Below, piece after piece: positions 7,767-17,591 of a stretch of DNA of 64,000 nucleotides. Made by a program: the position numbers and the translations under genes. This DNA is from JAZKID01 sp963714065 (GTDB lineage Bacteria; Pseudomonadota; Alphaproteobacteria; Rhizobiales; UBA4765). How positions within the stretch are numbered: the stretch's first letter is position 1; every line of letters starts with the position of its first letter. The DNA lies in assembly GCA_963714065.1 (NCBI GenBank), contig OY970226.1, positions 1,860,001 to 1,924,000 on the forward strand, given 5' to 3'. The notes beneath the pieces are model-generated. The model was not told where the DNA came from, ran no database searches, and saw only the letters and a program-made list of their open reading frames with translations.

Positions 7767-8750
7767 TTATCCCCACAGCTCCGATCGGGGCGGAAAAATG
7801 CTAGAGCCTTCAAATTGCAGGCCAAAATCGCGGTCTTGTTCGAGCAGGAGGGGGCCGTCGAGATCCACGAAAGCGGCATTTTGCGCCAGAAGCAGGGCAG
7901 GCGCCATGGCGAGCGAGGTGGCAAGCATGCAGCCGACCATAATCTGGAATCCTTGCTCCTTGGCCGCCTGCAAGAGGGCCAGGGATTCAGTCAAGCCGCC
8001 TGCCTTGTCGAGCTTGATATTGATGGCGTCGTAACGCGCGCGCAAATTCTGAAGCTGATGGCGGTCGTGCAGGCTCTCATCCGCGCAGACGGGAATGGGG
8101 CGCGGCAAACGGGCGAGTGCCTCGTCTCTCAACGCCGGGAAGGGCTGTTCGATCAGCACGACATTCGTTTCCATGCAGGCCTGAAGAAGCGGCGCGTAAA
8201 GGTCTTCGCTCCAGGCTTCGTTCGCATCGGCGATCAGCTGTGCATCGGGAAGGGCTTTGCGTACGGCATAAAGACGCTCGTCGTCGCCGATGCCGCCGAG
8301 CTTGACTTTAAGCAGCGGCCAGCCTGCGAGTGCGCGCGCGGCTGCATGCATCTCTTCCGGCGTACCCAATGAAATTGTGCGCGCCGTGGTGACGGTGTGC
8401 GGTTCGGGAAGCTTTGCCAGCTGCCAGACCCGTTTGCCGGATTTTTTTGCTTCAAAGTCCCACAAGACGCAATCGAGGCCGTTGCGCGCGGCGCCGGCGG
8501 GCAGGCGGGTCTGCAACTCCGCACGGGAGAGGCTGCTGTTTAGAGCTTCCGATTGCGAAAGAATGGCCTCAACCACGCCTTCCGGCGTCTCATTGTAATG
8601 GCGATAGGGCACGCATTCCGCCTGTGCCGTGATATCGCCCTCCTGCAGGGTTACGCGCACTACGGTCTGCACCGTCCGCCGCTCCCGCGAAATGACGAAA
8701 GCGCCCCGGATGGGAAACTGCTCGATGACGGCATTAACCCTTATAACCAC
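7767..8750 (-). CDS. L-Ala-D/L-Glu (dipeptide) epimerase, enolase superfamily
   Basis: A 327-residue muconate-lactonizing-subgroup enzyme. The catalytic KxK pair is in LLKVKLGG. Metal ligands are in IADANEAW, LIEQPF and VCADES, and the second lysine is in NIKLDKAGG. GCMLATSLAMAPA matches dipeptide epimerases. Such enzymes epimerise L-Ala-D-Glu from recycled murein. Neighbours give no further clue, though the peptidoglycan-recycling kinase anmK is elsewhere in the window. It precedes the CheZ-like gene on the same strand. Confidence 0.85.
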   Translation of the reverse strand: MVIRVNAVIEQFPIRGAFVISRERRTVQTVVRVTLQEGDITAQAECVPYRHYNETPEGVVEAILSQSEALNSSLSRAELQTRLPAGAARNGLDCVLWDFEAKKSGKRVWQLAKLPEPHTVTTARTISLGTPEEMHAAARALAGWPLLKVKLGGIGDDERLYAVRKALPDAQLIADANEAWSEDLYAPLLQACMETNVVLIEQPFPALRDEALARLPRPIPVCADESLHDRHQLQNLRARYDAINIKLDKAGGLTESLALLQAAKEQGFQIMVGCMLATSLAMAPALLLAQNAAFVDLDGPLLLEQDRDFGLQFEGSSIFPPRSELWG

Positions 8751-8801
8751 TATTCTTTTACCCGCTTTGCCTGAAAGGATTTTCTGCGTTAGACCGTTCT
8801 G

Positions 8802-9932
8802 ATGGCAGGTTTTACCCTTAATCTCAAGGACGGCCGGGCGCAGGCACTATTCGAGGGCAGCCTCGATATGGAAGCGGCCGAGACGCTCTATAAAGAGCTC
8901 GAAGGCTTGCCGCGCGAGCTTAAAGGCGCGCGCGAGCTGACATTCGATCTCTCCCAAATCAAGCGGCTCGAGCCGAATTGCGCTTTCCTTCTTCTCGAAG
9001 CTGCCAAAAAGCTTGGCGCGCAGAAGGTCAAGACCGCTTTTGCAGGGGCAACGCCCGATCAGGAAAGTCTGCTCAAGGCGCTGGCCGGGAAATCCCTCCC
9101 CGAATTAAAACGAGAAGAGCAGGAGCCGGTAACCATCATTTCGCTGATCGGCGATCTTGGGAAGTCGGCAATTGAACTCGGCCATGACGGTCTCGAAATC
9201 CTGAGCTTCTTCGGCGATGTCGTCATTAGCCTGTGGCATGTGATCAAACGGCCGGAGCGGTTGCGTGTCATTTCGATCGTCACTCATATCGAGCGCGCCG
9301 GGCTGCAAGCCGTGGCCATTGTAGGCCTGATGTCGTTTCTTATCGGCGGCATCGTCGCGCAGCAGGGTGCCTATCAGCTGCATAAATACGGCGCCGACCT
9401 GCTTGTCGTTAATCTTGTCGGCATACTGATCCTGCGCGAGCTTGGTGTGCTGCTGGCCGCGATCATGTTCGCGGGCCGCCTGGGCTCAGCCTATACGGCG
9501 GAGATCGGCTCGATGAAAATGCGCGAGGAGGTGGATGCCATGCGCGTCATGGGCCTCGATCCCATCGAGGTGCTGGCCGTGCCGCGCCTGCTGGCGCTGA
9601 TCATCGCGCTGCCGCTCGTGACGATCCTGAGCGATCTTGCCGCACTCTTAGGCGGCATGCTGGTGTGCTGGGGTTATGTCGGCATCGAGCCTGCGGGTTT
9701 CCTTTCGCAACTTGAATCGACGGTGCCGGTGCGCCATGTCTTCATAGGCCTCGTCAAGGCGCCGTTCATGGCGATCATTATCGGTGTGATTGCCTGCATC
9801 GAGGGTTTGCGCGTGCGCGGTTCTGCGGAAAGCTTGGGCGCGCAGACCACGGCCTCGGTGGTGAAGGCGATTTTCATGGTGATCGTCGCCGACGGTATTT
9901 TCTCGATGATCTTCACGGCCATGGATCTGTAA
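8802..9932 (+). CDS. mlaE: MlaE-family ABC permease with N-terminal STAS domain
   Basis: A 376-residue inner-membrane permease of the Mla/MCE lipid transport system. Residues 1-95 form a STAS-like domain. Residues 125-376 are the MlaE/YrbE permease, with several hydrophobic helices and the conserved GLMSFLIGGIVAQQG, FAGRLGSAYTAEIGSMKM and EEVDAMRVMGLDP blocks. Fusion of STAS to the permease is common in alphaproteobacteria, where no separate MlaB is needed. It shares one base with the ATPase gene. Confidence 0.92.
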   Translation: MAGFTLNLKDGRAQALFEGSLDMEAAETLYKELEGLPRELKGARELTFDLSQIKRLEPNCAFLLLEAAKKLGAQKVKTAFAGATPDQESLLKALAGKSLPELKREEQEPVTIISLIGDLGKSAIELGHDGLEILSFFGDVVISLWHVIKRPERLRVISIVTHIERAGLQAVAIVGLMSFLIGGIVAQQGAYQLHKYGADLLVVNLVGILILRELGVLLAAIMFAGRLGSAYTAEIGSMKMREEVDAMRVMGLDPIEVLAVPRLLALIIALPLVTILSDLAALLGGMLVCWGYVGIEPAGFLSQLESTVPVRHVFIGLVKAPFMAIIIGVIACIEGLRVRGSAESLGAQTTASVVKAIFMVIVADGIFSMIFTAMDL

Positions 9933-10723
9933 TGGCCGAAGCCGCGTCCAAAAAACCCATCATTCGCGTGCGCGGCCTCACAGTGGGTTTCGGCGACAAG
10001 ACCATTCTGGAAAATCTCGATCTCGACGTGCCGGAAGGGCAGGTGCTCGGTGTCGTCGGTGCCTCGGGAACGGGAAAATCGGTGCTGCTGCGCGCCATCG
10101 TCGGCCTGCTGCCGCGCCGTGCCGGAAAAGTGGACGTGTTCGGCATCGATCTCGACGACCCACAGCGCAATATCCACCGCGACGTGGAGCGGCGCTGGGG
10201 CATCCTGTTCCAGCAGGGCGCGCTGTTCTCATCGCTGACGGTCAAGCAGAACGTCCAGGTGCCGATACGGGAATATTTTCCTGAAATCGAGGAAAGCCTG
10301 CTCGACGAACTGGCGCGGATGAAAATTGCTCTTGTCGGCCTGCCGGAGGATGCGGGCGAAAAATTCCCCTCCGAGCTTTCGGGCGGCATGACGAAACGTG
10401 CGGGCATTGCCCGGGCGCTGGCGCTGGATCCTGATATCCTGTTCCTGGACGAGCCGACCTCGGGCCTCGACCCCATTTCAGCGGGCGAATTCGACCGGCT
10501 GATCGCCAATCTCCAGAAAACGCTTGGGTTGACGGTTTTTATGGTCACCCACGATCTGGACAGTCTGGCGACGATTTGCGATGCGATAGCGGTGGTTGGG
10601 GACAAGCATATTCTGGTGCATGGCACCATGAAGGACATGCTGGCTTTCGACCACCCCTGGGTAAAGGCCTATTTCGCCGGTCCCCGCGCCCGTGCTATCG
10701 AAGGCCTTGGAGTAAAGGACTGA
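9932..10723 (+). CDS. mlaF: MlaF-type ABC transporter ATPase
   Basis: A 263-residue ATP-binding subunit. The Walker A is GASGTGKS, the signature LSGGMTKRAGIARALA, the Walker B ILFLDEPTSGLDP, and the switch histidine lies in VTHDLDS. The C-terminus VKAYFAGPRARAIEG is typical of MlaF. It powers phospholipid movement between the membranes with the MlaE-like permease upstream and the MCE protein downstream. Confidence 0.94.
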   Translation: MAEAASKKPIIRVRGLTVGFGDKTILENLDLDVPEGQVLGVVGASGTGKSVLLRAIVGLLPRRAGKVDVFGIDLDDPQRNIHRDVERRWGILFQQGALFSSLTVKQNVQVPIREYFPEIEESLLDELARMKIALVGLPEDAGEKFPSELSGGMTKRAGIARALALDPDILFLDEPTSGLDPISAGEFDRLIANLQKTLGLTVFMVTHDLDSLATICDAIAVVGDKHILVHGTMKDMLAFDHPWVKAYFAGPRARAIEGLGVKD

Positions 10724-10724
10724 A

Positions 10725-11567
10725 ATGGAAACGCATGCCAACAGCCTCAAAGTCGGGGTTTTCGTGCTGCTTACGCTGACGGTTGGCGTTCTGTTCGCCA
10801 TCTGGCTTGCGCGCGCGGGCAGTGGCGGGCCGAGAAAGGAATTTTTCGTCGTTTTCAACGGTTCGGTGCAGGGGCTCGACAAGGATTCCTATGTGCTTTT
10901 CAATGGCCTGCGCGTGGGCACGGTGGCCGAGATCGGCATCAACCCGGGCAATACCAGCGAGGTGCGCGCGCGCATCTCTGTCGACGCCATGACGCCCGTC
11001 AAGCGCGATTTAACCGTGCGCCTGACCTATGCGGGGCTGACAGGCGTTGCCTCCGTCGAGGTCACCGGCGGGCGGCCCGGCAGCGAGCCCTTGCTGCCAG
11101 GTGCAGACGGCGTACCGCCGACACTCTATGCCGAGCGCTCTTTCGTGCAGAACCTGCTGGAAAGCGGCTCGGAAACGCTGGGCAATATCAACGAGGTGGT
11201 GCGGAAGATCAACCGTTTCGTCGACGACAATGCAGGGCCGTTGACGGACACGATTGCCGACCTGCGCATTGCTGTCCGCAATATCAAGGATATAACCGAG
11301 CAGGCGCGCGCCAACGGCCTGGTTGACAATCTCAACGCGGCGGCCGAATCCTTCCGCCGCATGTCCGATACATTAGACAAGCGCGTAACCGTGATCAGCG
11401 GCGATATCTCGCGCTTCACCAACAAGGGGTTGAAGGAGCTGGAAGGGCTGATCTCGGACGGCCGCAAGACCCTCTCCTCGATCGACGAGGCGGTGCGCGA
11501 GCATAACCGCAATCCGCAAGACCTGATTTTCGGCCGCCCGGCCGTGCCGACATATAAGGGACATTGA
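10725..11567 (+). CDS. mlaD: MlaD/MCE-family periplasmic lipid-binding protein
   Basis: A 280-residue protein with one N-terminal membrane anchor (VGVFVLLTLTVGVLFAIWLA) and an MCE domain at about 38-115 (FNGSVQGLDKDSYVLFNGLRV, LTYAGLTGVASVEVTGG). A helical or coiled region follows and probably forms the periplasmic bundle. It lies one base after the ATPase gene. Its stop overlaps the ATG of the lipoprotein gene. Confidence 0.92.
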   Translation: METHANSLKVGVFVLLTLTVGVLFAIWLARAGSGGPRKEFFVVFNGSVQGLDKDSYVLFNGLRVGTVAEIGINPGNTSEVRARISVDAMTPVKRDLTVRLTYAGLTGVASVEVTGGRPGSEPLLPGADGVPPTLYAERSFVQNLLESGSETLGNINEVVRKINRFVDDNAGPLTDTIADLRIAVRNIKDITEQARANGLVDNLNAAAESFRRMSDTLDKRVTVISGDISRFTNKGLKELEGLISDGRKTLSSIDEAVREHNRNPQDLIFGRPAVPTYKGH

Positions 11568-12170
11568 TGCAACGCGTTTCGACAAGCGCTCTCGTTCTGG
11601 CCAGCACGCTGGCGCTCTCCGCCTGTTCGGTCGGCAGCCTGTTCGCGCCGCCCGAATCCAAGACCTATGACCTGACGACGCCGCAGGATTTGAACAAGGC
11701 GCGCGCCATGCGCGGCATCCAGCCTGAGCGTTCCAGAACCGACAGCGCTGCGCTGGCTCGATTCCGACCATATGGTCGTGAAACCGAATGCGGCCGAGAT
11801 CAATTATTTCGGCGAGGCGCAATGGTCGGACCGCCTGCCGCGGCTGGTGCAGGCGCGGCTGATCGAGACGCTCGAGCGCACCGGCCGTTTCCGCGCGGTA
11901 AGCCGCCCCGGCTCCGGTCTCGATCCCGATTATCAGGTTATTGCCGACATCCGCCATTTCGAGGTGAATGCGGCAGCGCCTGCCGAAGCCTATATCAGCA
12001 TCGCCGTGCGGCTTGTGCCTGCAAGTTCGGGCCGCAGCACGGCACAGCGTATATTTGAAAAACGTATTCAGCTCGCCCATGGTGTGGACGCACCGAATGC
12101 AGCCGTAGCGCTGAATGTGATACTAGGTGAAGTGTTAAGCGACATCGCGCAATGGGTGGCGGCGCGCTAA
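11567..12170 (+). pseudogene. ABC-type transport auxiliary lipoprotein (PqiC/LptE-like fold), frameshifted
   Basis: The gene starts in frame 2 with a signal peptide and lipobox (LALSACSVG), but family-like sequence continues only in frame 0. After ARAMRGIQ the continuation LSVPEPTALRWLDSDH is read one base later, near 11720-11725. It then runs through QWSDRLPRLVQARLIETLE to the stop at 12168-12170. One surplus base, probably a C in GCATCCAGCCTG, explains it. The product would be the outer-membrane partner of the upstream MCE system, about 200 residues. A sequencing error or a real mutation are both possible. Confidence 0.8.
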
Positions 12171-12204
12171 AAGATCGCCCGATCATGGGCGGATTGAATT
12201 TTAG

Positions 12205-12594
12205 CTAATTGGTGAAAGCATGAGCGATCACTAACGAATGAATAGGCCATGCCATAAGAATGAGAATGGCTGGTAAAAGAGTCAGAGCAATTGAAAAAAT
12301 CAAACCCATGCAGAATATTTTCGCGCGCAGAGGTTGTGTTAGATCCGTCTTGCCTTCGCTCCACAGGATCTCGGTAATCCAACCCAAGGTATAAAAAATA
12401 TTTGCAGCGATGCCGTAACTTACAGAAGCAATGATAAGCAAAATTGGCTCTATGACATCTTCACCTGAGGCGACATAGTAGCTCCCAACCCATTCTATTA
12501 GGGATAGAGATAGGAGCCCGGTCGCAAAAAGAGCGAGATTGTAGGGAATACGCCGGACTTCCCACCACGCAATTGCGTCATAAGGCTGTTTCAT
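12205..12594 (-). CDS. Small integral membrane protein, unknown
   Basis: A 129-residue protein with about four hydrophobic helices: NLALFATGLLSLSLIEWVG, PILLIIASVSYGIAANIFY, IFCMGLIFSIALTLLPAIL and a fourth short one. There is no recognisable family motif. Base composition is richer in A/T than its neighbours. It lies between the convergent Mla operon and the end of the large coiled-coil gene, transcribed away from the latter's start. Confidence 0.6.
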   Translation of the reverse strand: MKQPYDAIAWWEVRRIPYNLALFATGLLSLSLIEWVGSYYVASGEDVIEPILLIIASVSYGIAANIFYTLGWITEILWSEGKTDLTQPLRAKIFCMGLIFSIALTLLPAILILMAWPIHSLVIAHAFTN

Positions 12595-12606
12595 ATTTTA
12601 AATTTG

Positions 12607-15600
12607 TCAGCCGAAGCGGCCAGCCGCATGCGCGAGCAGGGTATAGACCTTGCCGGTTTCGGACAGCAGATAATTCATGCTTGCCGAGCCGTCCTGGTCG
12701 TTACGGCTGACATCCGCAAGCAGCGCTTCGTAATCGCGGATGTAGTCATGCACCGCCTTTTCGAATTCGGGATCGCTGCATTTGTCGCGAACCTGCGAAA
12801 AGGTCATGCGGCCCGCGGGCGTGTAGAGATTTTCGCTGGGCGGCCTGTGATCGTTATCGCGGTAGCGTTCCCAGAAGGTGCGCAACGTGCCGGGATTGAC
12901 GGCGCGGCTGATATCCGCCGACAGCGGTGCGAGCGCATCGGCATTGCCGGAGGACGGACGATCGAATCTACGGCCTTCTTCGGCGGAAGCGCGGCTTAAA
13001 AGATCACGCAGCCAGCCACCGCCACCATTGGCGGACGAGATTTGCGTATTCTGCACAGCCGGTTGTCCGTTGCCATTGCCGTTATTGTTCGGGCGGCGCT
13101 GCGGCACGGTTTCGTCGATGCGGTTACGCGTCAGGCGCGCTTCCGGCACGATGGGGTTGGGACGCTGGGCACGCGGCGGCGCTTCAGGTTTCGGGCGTTC
13201 GCGATATGACGCCTGTTCGGACGTGCGAGCATTGCGGATCGTGGGCGCTATCGCAGGTGCTGGCGATGACACGTCGATGCTCGAGCGATGGCGCTCGACG
13301 ACACGGCCAAGATGATTCAGCGCTTCCACCTGGTCGGTGATGACGCGGGTAAGCTCGCCCGTCACTTCCTGCGTTTCGCGCGGTAGCTCGGCCATGCCGC
13401 GCTTGAGTTCGGCATAGGTGTCGTGAAGCTCGGCGCGCAGCTCTCCCGCGATCTGGCGCATTTCATCCGACGTCTTCGCGAATTTCTGCGTGGCGTGGGT
13501 CATGACGTCGCCGAGATCCTGTGTCAGTTGCGAATAGGTCTGGCGCGCGATTTCGCTGGCGCGTTGCGCCTCGGTGTCGGCCGTGATCTGCAACTTGTCG
13601 GCCTGCTCCAAGATGACGTCGGTCGACATGTTCGCAGCCTGCGACAGGAAATTGCCAACTTCCTTCGCCTTGCTTTCGGCCTGCAGGAGCGATTCCTCGA
13701 TCAGCTTGCTGTAGCCGCGCATCAGCGTGTCGATCGTGTTCGACTTAGAGACGAGGGTGTTTGCCAGCGTCTCGAGCGCATCGCTGCGATCGACCAGCAC
13801 TTTCTCGACCTGCACATGCGACGTGCCGATATTTTTCAGCATGCCTTCGAGCGCGTCCGTCTGCAGCGTGAAACGCTCCGTCAGTTTCGTGATGTTGTCG
13901 AGCACCCCGCCTGCAACTGCCTGCAGGCTGAAGATATCGTGCCCGAGCTTCTCGTTGGCGGCAGTCGCGCCCGTCTCCAGCTTGTCGACCGCGTTCTGCA
14001 GACCGACGACATGTTGGCCGAGTTCGCCGGAGGCGAAATTGAGGTTTTCGTTCGCCTGCGCGACGAGATTGCCGATAAGCTGATTGGCCTTGCCGACCTC
14101 GCTGATAACGGTGCCGAGTTCGGCCGCCACCTGATGCTGCGTGCTGCGCAGGGTTTCGACCGCGTTACCGGTGCGCGCGACGATGGTCTCACGCAGCGTG
14201 TCGCCGGATTCAGACAGCGATTTGACGAGCGTGTCTTTGTGGTCGCGGATAAGCGAGGAGAGGTCGTGTCCCTTTTCCGTGAGCGCCACCGTAACGACGC
14301 TGCCGGCATCGGAAATTTCCGCCGTGATCTGGTGCGCGTGATCTTCCAGCGCGGCGAGGAAGTTGTTGCCTTTCTCGCCCAGCAGCAGCGCGAATTCTTT
14401 CGATTGCGCCATGATGGTCTTGGTGAGTTCCTCGGCTTTCGATTGCAGGAGGTTTGCGACCTCGAGCCCGCGCTCGGCCAGAAGATGGGCGACGGCTTCG
14501 CTGCGTACGCTGAGGGCGCGGTCGACCGTATCGATCCTCTGCATGAGTTGCGTCACCACGGATTCGCCGGCCGTGGTCAGGCTGTTGGCGAGATTGTCGA
14601 TCTTGCCCTCGCGCAGGAGAGTTTCGATCGATGCGACCGAATTTTGCAGCTTGCCGGTGAGGGTTTCGACCCGGTTGCCTAGCTGCAATTCGATGGCTTT
14701 CGTGCGGTTCTCGATCAGCAGGTTGAGCGCCTTGCCGCGCTCGTCCAGCGCATAGGAGACATTCGTGATCTGCCCGTCCACGATCTTGCTGAGCGTTGCC
14801 GACTGGTTGCCGAAGGCCTGGTCGAGCGCCTGCAATTTGTGTTCGAACGTGCCGCTGAGCGACTGCGTGTGCTGCTGCAGGCGGCCTTCGAAGCCGTTAT
14901 AGGCGCCGCTGAGGGATTCGCCGTATTGCTGCAGGCGGTTGCCAAAGCCGGTGAACACGCCGTCGAGCGATGCGATGCGCTGCTCGAGCTGCGTCTCGAA
15001 GCCCGAGAACTGGTTGCCGAGCGTGCCGGTGACGCGCTCGATATGGCCTGCGAAATGCGTATCGAGGCCCTGCAGGTTCTGCTCGAGCGAGGAGAGGGCG
15101 TTTTGCAGCCTGAGGCCGATCTTCTGATCGAACACGCCGATTTCGGTATCGATCGTCTGCGTTGCCTCGGAAGCGCGCGCGGCAATCGCCGCAATGCGAT
15201 CGTCGACCGAATGCTCCAGCGTGCGCGCATGTTCGGTGAGCGTCTGCGACAGCGCCTGGCCCTTGGTGCCGATGACATTGTCGATGGATTTGAGCTGCTC
15301 GTCGAGCGAGGCCGTGACCTTGCCGCGGCTATCCTCGACGGCTTCCGCGAATTCCGTGGTGGCCGTGCCGAGCGCCTGCGTTACTTTCAGGCCGACGCCT
15401 GCGATCTTGCGCTCGATGTCATGGCCGGTGCTTTCGATCTGCTCGATCAGCGCCGTGCCGTTGCCCATCAGCACGGTTTCGAGGCCGCCGCGCGTCTGCT
15501 GCATCGCCGTGATCAGCGTTTCGCTCTGCTGCTGCATGGATTTCGTGAGATTGCCCGAAATATCCTGCAGGTTGTCGACCAGCGCCGATTTGTGCAGGTC

Positions 15601-17232
15601 TATGGAGCCCGAGAAATTCCTCGCCGTTTCGGCGAAGGTGCTGGCAAGCGCGCCACCATTATGCTGCAGCTCGGAAATCATCGTGCTGCTGATATTCTGC
15701 AAGGTCTGCGCGACATTCGCCGTCTCGGTGCCGAGCTGGGAAGCGAGATTTTCCGCGGTGACGTCGAGCGATTTGCTGACCTGCGCCGCCTTGGCGGTGA
15801 AGGCGTCGATCAGTTCGAAACCGGTCTTGCCAATGGCTTCGTGCACTTCGCGGCCGCGCGTGGTGATCGCTTCGCCGATCGTGTCGCCCACGGTGGTCAG
15901 CATGGTCGGGATTTCGTTGGTGCGCTGCGCCAGCGCATCGGTCGCCGCACTCAGGGCGGCCGCGATATTCGCGGTCTCCGTATTGAATTGTCCGACCAGG
16001 CCTTCAGATGTGGCGGACAAGGTATTGCTGACTTCGGCCGCTTTGGTGGTGAAGGTCTGGTTCAGCTCGAGCCCGGTCTTCTCGATGGCTTCATTCACCT
16101 CCTTGCCGCGGTCGCCGATGGCGTCGGCGATGGAGAGGCCGACGGTCGAGAGCGTCGACTGGATTTCGTCGGCGCGGTGCGTGAGCAATTCGGTAATCGC
16201 CTGGCTGCTCGCGGACAGTCTGTGGGTAAGCAAATCGCTGGCATCGTTCAGGCGTGCCGTGACCACATCGCTTGTGGAGCTGAGTTTTTCGATCAGCTCG
16301 CCGCTGCGCTCGGTGATGGCGGTGATCATGGTTTCGCCGGTGCTGCCGAGCGAAGAGATAATGAGTTCGCCACGCTCGCCCAACGAACGCATGACGCGCG
16401 CGCCGGCTTCCGAGACGGAAAGGGCGATGCGCTCGGCGCTGGTGTCGAGATCGCGCGCAACGGCTTCGTGCGCGCCGGAGATGACGGAGCGGATGCGGTC
16501 GGCATTGGTGACGATGGCTTCGCGCTGCGCAACCAGTTCTTCCACCATGGCGCGGATGCGCAGCTCATTGTCGTTATAGGAACGTTCGAGCGCGTTGACC
16601 TCGCTCTGCACCAGCGTCTCCAGTTCGCCGGCGCGCGCTACCGCGCGCTCGATGCCGTCGCCGAGGGCGGCCACTTCGCGGCGGACGATCTGGCCGACAT
16701 TGACGATGCCTTCCTGCACCAGCGCCTCGGGTTCGGCGAGCTGCATGGCCGTGCGCGTCAGCTCGCGCGAGACGAGGCGCATTTCGCGGGCGCGGTAAAT
16801 GAAATTGCCGAGGATGAAGAACAGCACCGGCGGCGTAAAGGCGAGCAGAAGCCTGGTCAGGAAGATTTGCGCATCCTGCGGCGAAAACACGCCGTTGAAA
16901 ATCTGCTCCATGTTCAGACCCGAAAACGGATTCACGAACCACAGGCAGGCGCCGATCCACACGGCAGAAAGCAGAAGAGCATTCCAATAGGGGGAGGAGG
17001 AAATCTTTTCGGCGCGCACATGCGTCCGGCCATAGCGGCGGTCATCGTTGGCGGCGGGGAAGGACGGCGCGATCATATCCTCTTGCGAGAGGGCGCGCAT
17101 CTCGGGCATATCGCCGTTTTCGAGACTGTCTTTCGCGAGATCCTCGAAGCTGAGCGCTTGTTCGACCGCCAGTTCGGCTGCGATGCGCGTTGCGTCCTTA
17201 GGTCCTGAACCTGTTTGCGACTTCTGTACCAT
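12607..17232 (-). CDS. Giant membrane-anchored coiled-coil protein, GPR/RgsE-like
   Basis: A 1541-residue protein. Residues 1-80 are cytoplasmic and acidic. Two membrane helices lie near 84-101 and 124-144. Residues 150-1330 are almost entirely helical, apolipoprotein-like repeats; a unit of about 85 residues is duplicated (DEIQSTLSTVGLSIADAIGD / NEIPTMLTTVGDTIGEAITT). A Pro/Asn linker follows, then a conserved C-terminal domain ending ETGKVYTLLAHAAGRFG. From memory of the family, this architecture, the SRELTRTAMQLAEPEALVQE block and the C-terminus match the rhizobial Growth Pole Ring protein. A role in polar organisation is inferred. The ribosome site GGGGACGAG precedes ATG 17232. Confidence 0.75.
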   Translation of the reverse strand: MVQKSQTGSGPKDATRIAAELAVEQALSFEDLAKDSLENGDMPEMRALSQEDMIAPSFPAANDDRRYGRTHVRAEKISSSPYWNALLLSAVWIGACLWFVNPFSGLNMEQIFNGVFSPQDAQIFLTRLLLAFTPPVLFFILGNFIYRAREMRLVSRELTRTAMQLAEPEALVQEGIVNVGQIVRREVAALGDGIERAVARAGELETLVQSEVNALERSYNDNELRIRAMVEELVAQREAIVTNADRIRSVISGAHEAVARDLDTSAERIALSVSEAGARVMRSLGERGELIISSLGSTGETMITAITERSGELIEKLSSTSDVVTARLNDASDLLTHRLSASSQAITELLTHRADEIQSTLSTVGLSIADAIGDRGKEVNEAIEKTGLELNQTFTTKAAEVSNTLSATSEGLVGQFNTETANIAAALSAATDALAQRTNEIPTMLTTVGDTIGEAITTRGREVHEAIGKTGFELIDAFTAKAAQVSKSLDVTAENLASQLGTETANVAQTLQNISSTMISELQHNGGALASTFAETARNFSGSIDLHKSALVDNLQDISGNLTKSMQQQSETLITAMQQTRGGLETVLMGNGTALIEQIESTGHDIERKIAGVGLKVTQALGTATTEFAEAVEDSRGKVTASLDEQLKSIDNVIGTKGQALSQTLTEHARTLEHSVDDRIAAIAARASEATQTIDTEIGVFDQKIGLRLQNALSSLEQNLQGLDTHFAGHIERVTGTLGNQFSGFETQLEQRIASLDGVFTGFGNRLQQYGESLSGAYNGFEGRLQQHTQSLSGTFEHKLQALDQAFGNQSATLSKIVDGQITNVSYALDERGKALNLLIENRTKAIELQLGNRVETLTGKLQNSVASIETLLREGKIDNLANSLTTAGESVVTQLMQRIDTVDRALSVRSEAVAHLLAERGLEVANLLQSKAEELTKTIMAQSKEFALLLGEKGNNFLAALEDHAHQITAEISDAGSVVTVALTEKGHDLSSLIRDHKDTLVKSLSESGDTLRETIVARTGNAVETLRSTQHQVAAELGTVISEVGKANQLIGNLVAQANENLNFASGELGQHVVGLQNAVDKLETGATAANEKLGHDIFSLQAVAGGVLDNITKLTERFTLQTDALEGMLKNIGTSHVQVEKVLVDRSDALETLANTLVSKSNTIDTLMRGYSKLIEESLLQAESKAKEVGNFLSQAANMSTDVILEQADKLQITADTEAQRASEIARQTYSQLTQDLGDVMTHATQKFAKTSDEMRQIAGELRAELHDTYAELKRGMAELPRETQEVTGELTRVITDQVEALNHLGRVVERHRSSIDVSSPAPAIAPTIRNARTSEQASYRERPKPEAPPRAQRPNPIVPEARLTRNRIDETVPQRRPNNNGNGNGQPAVQNTQISSANGGGGWLRDLLSRASAEEGRRFDRPSSGNADALAPLSADISRAVNPGTLRTFWERYRDNDHRPPSENLYTPAGRMTFSQVRDKCSDPEFEKAVHDYIRDYEALLADVSRNDQDGSASMNYLLSETGKVYTLLAHAAGRFG

Positions 17233-17591
17233 CTACTCGTCCCCGCTTGCCACGTCCTTTGCCGGCAAGGGCGCAAGCCGTTGCCAGGAAATTCCACCGA
17301 TCATAGTTATTCTGCCCGCCTGCGAAAGTTGAAAGATCAAATTTTACTCATTTATAAGTTATTAACCTTAATAACAAAAATTGGACTTCCTGTCGAGATG
17401 TCAATAACTTAGCTGATTCTGCCAATTCGGGAGCGCTTAAACCCTTATTTTATTGATACTTTGAAGGGGCCATCAAAACCGTACAAATAATTGTGCGCAT
17501 AAAGTGTAGGGGTATCGGGTGCCAAGCAACCCCTTCTTAAAGAGACTCGCTTTATTGTCGTCTAAGTAGAACTACGCGAGGGGCGGGGGCC
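17233..17591. other. Divergent intergenic region
   Basis: 359 bases between the divergent coiled-coil and Hpt-like genes. It is AT-rich around 17330-17410 (TTATTAACCTTAATAAC) and presumably holds both promoters. I see no canonical sigma-54 site or dispersed repeat in it. Confidence 0.5.

Noticed and set aside
13423..14682. A 419-codon antisense frame in the same gene
   Set aside because: Same reason; the true strand has membrane helices and a conserved C-terminus.
15194..16579. A 461-codon open frame, also antisense to the coiled-coil gene
   Set aside because: The Ser/Arg/Ala-rich translation without domain pattern is a frame shadow.
14839..17208. A 789-codon open frame antisense to the coiled-coil gene
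   Set aside because: It mirrors the repetitive GC-rich codons of the real gene, has no domain pattern, and would lie wholly inside it.
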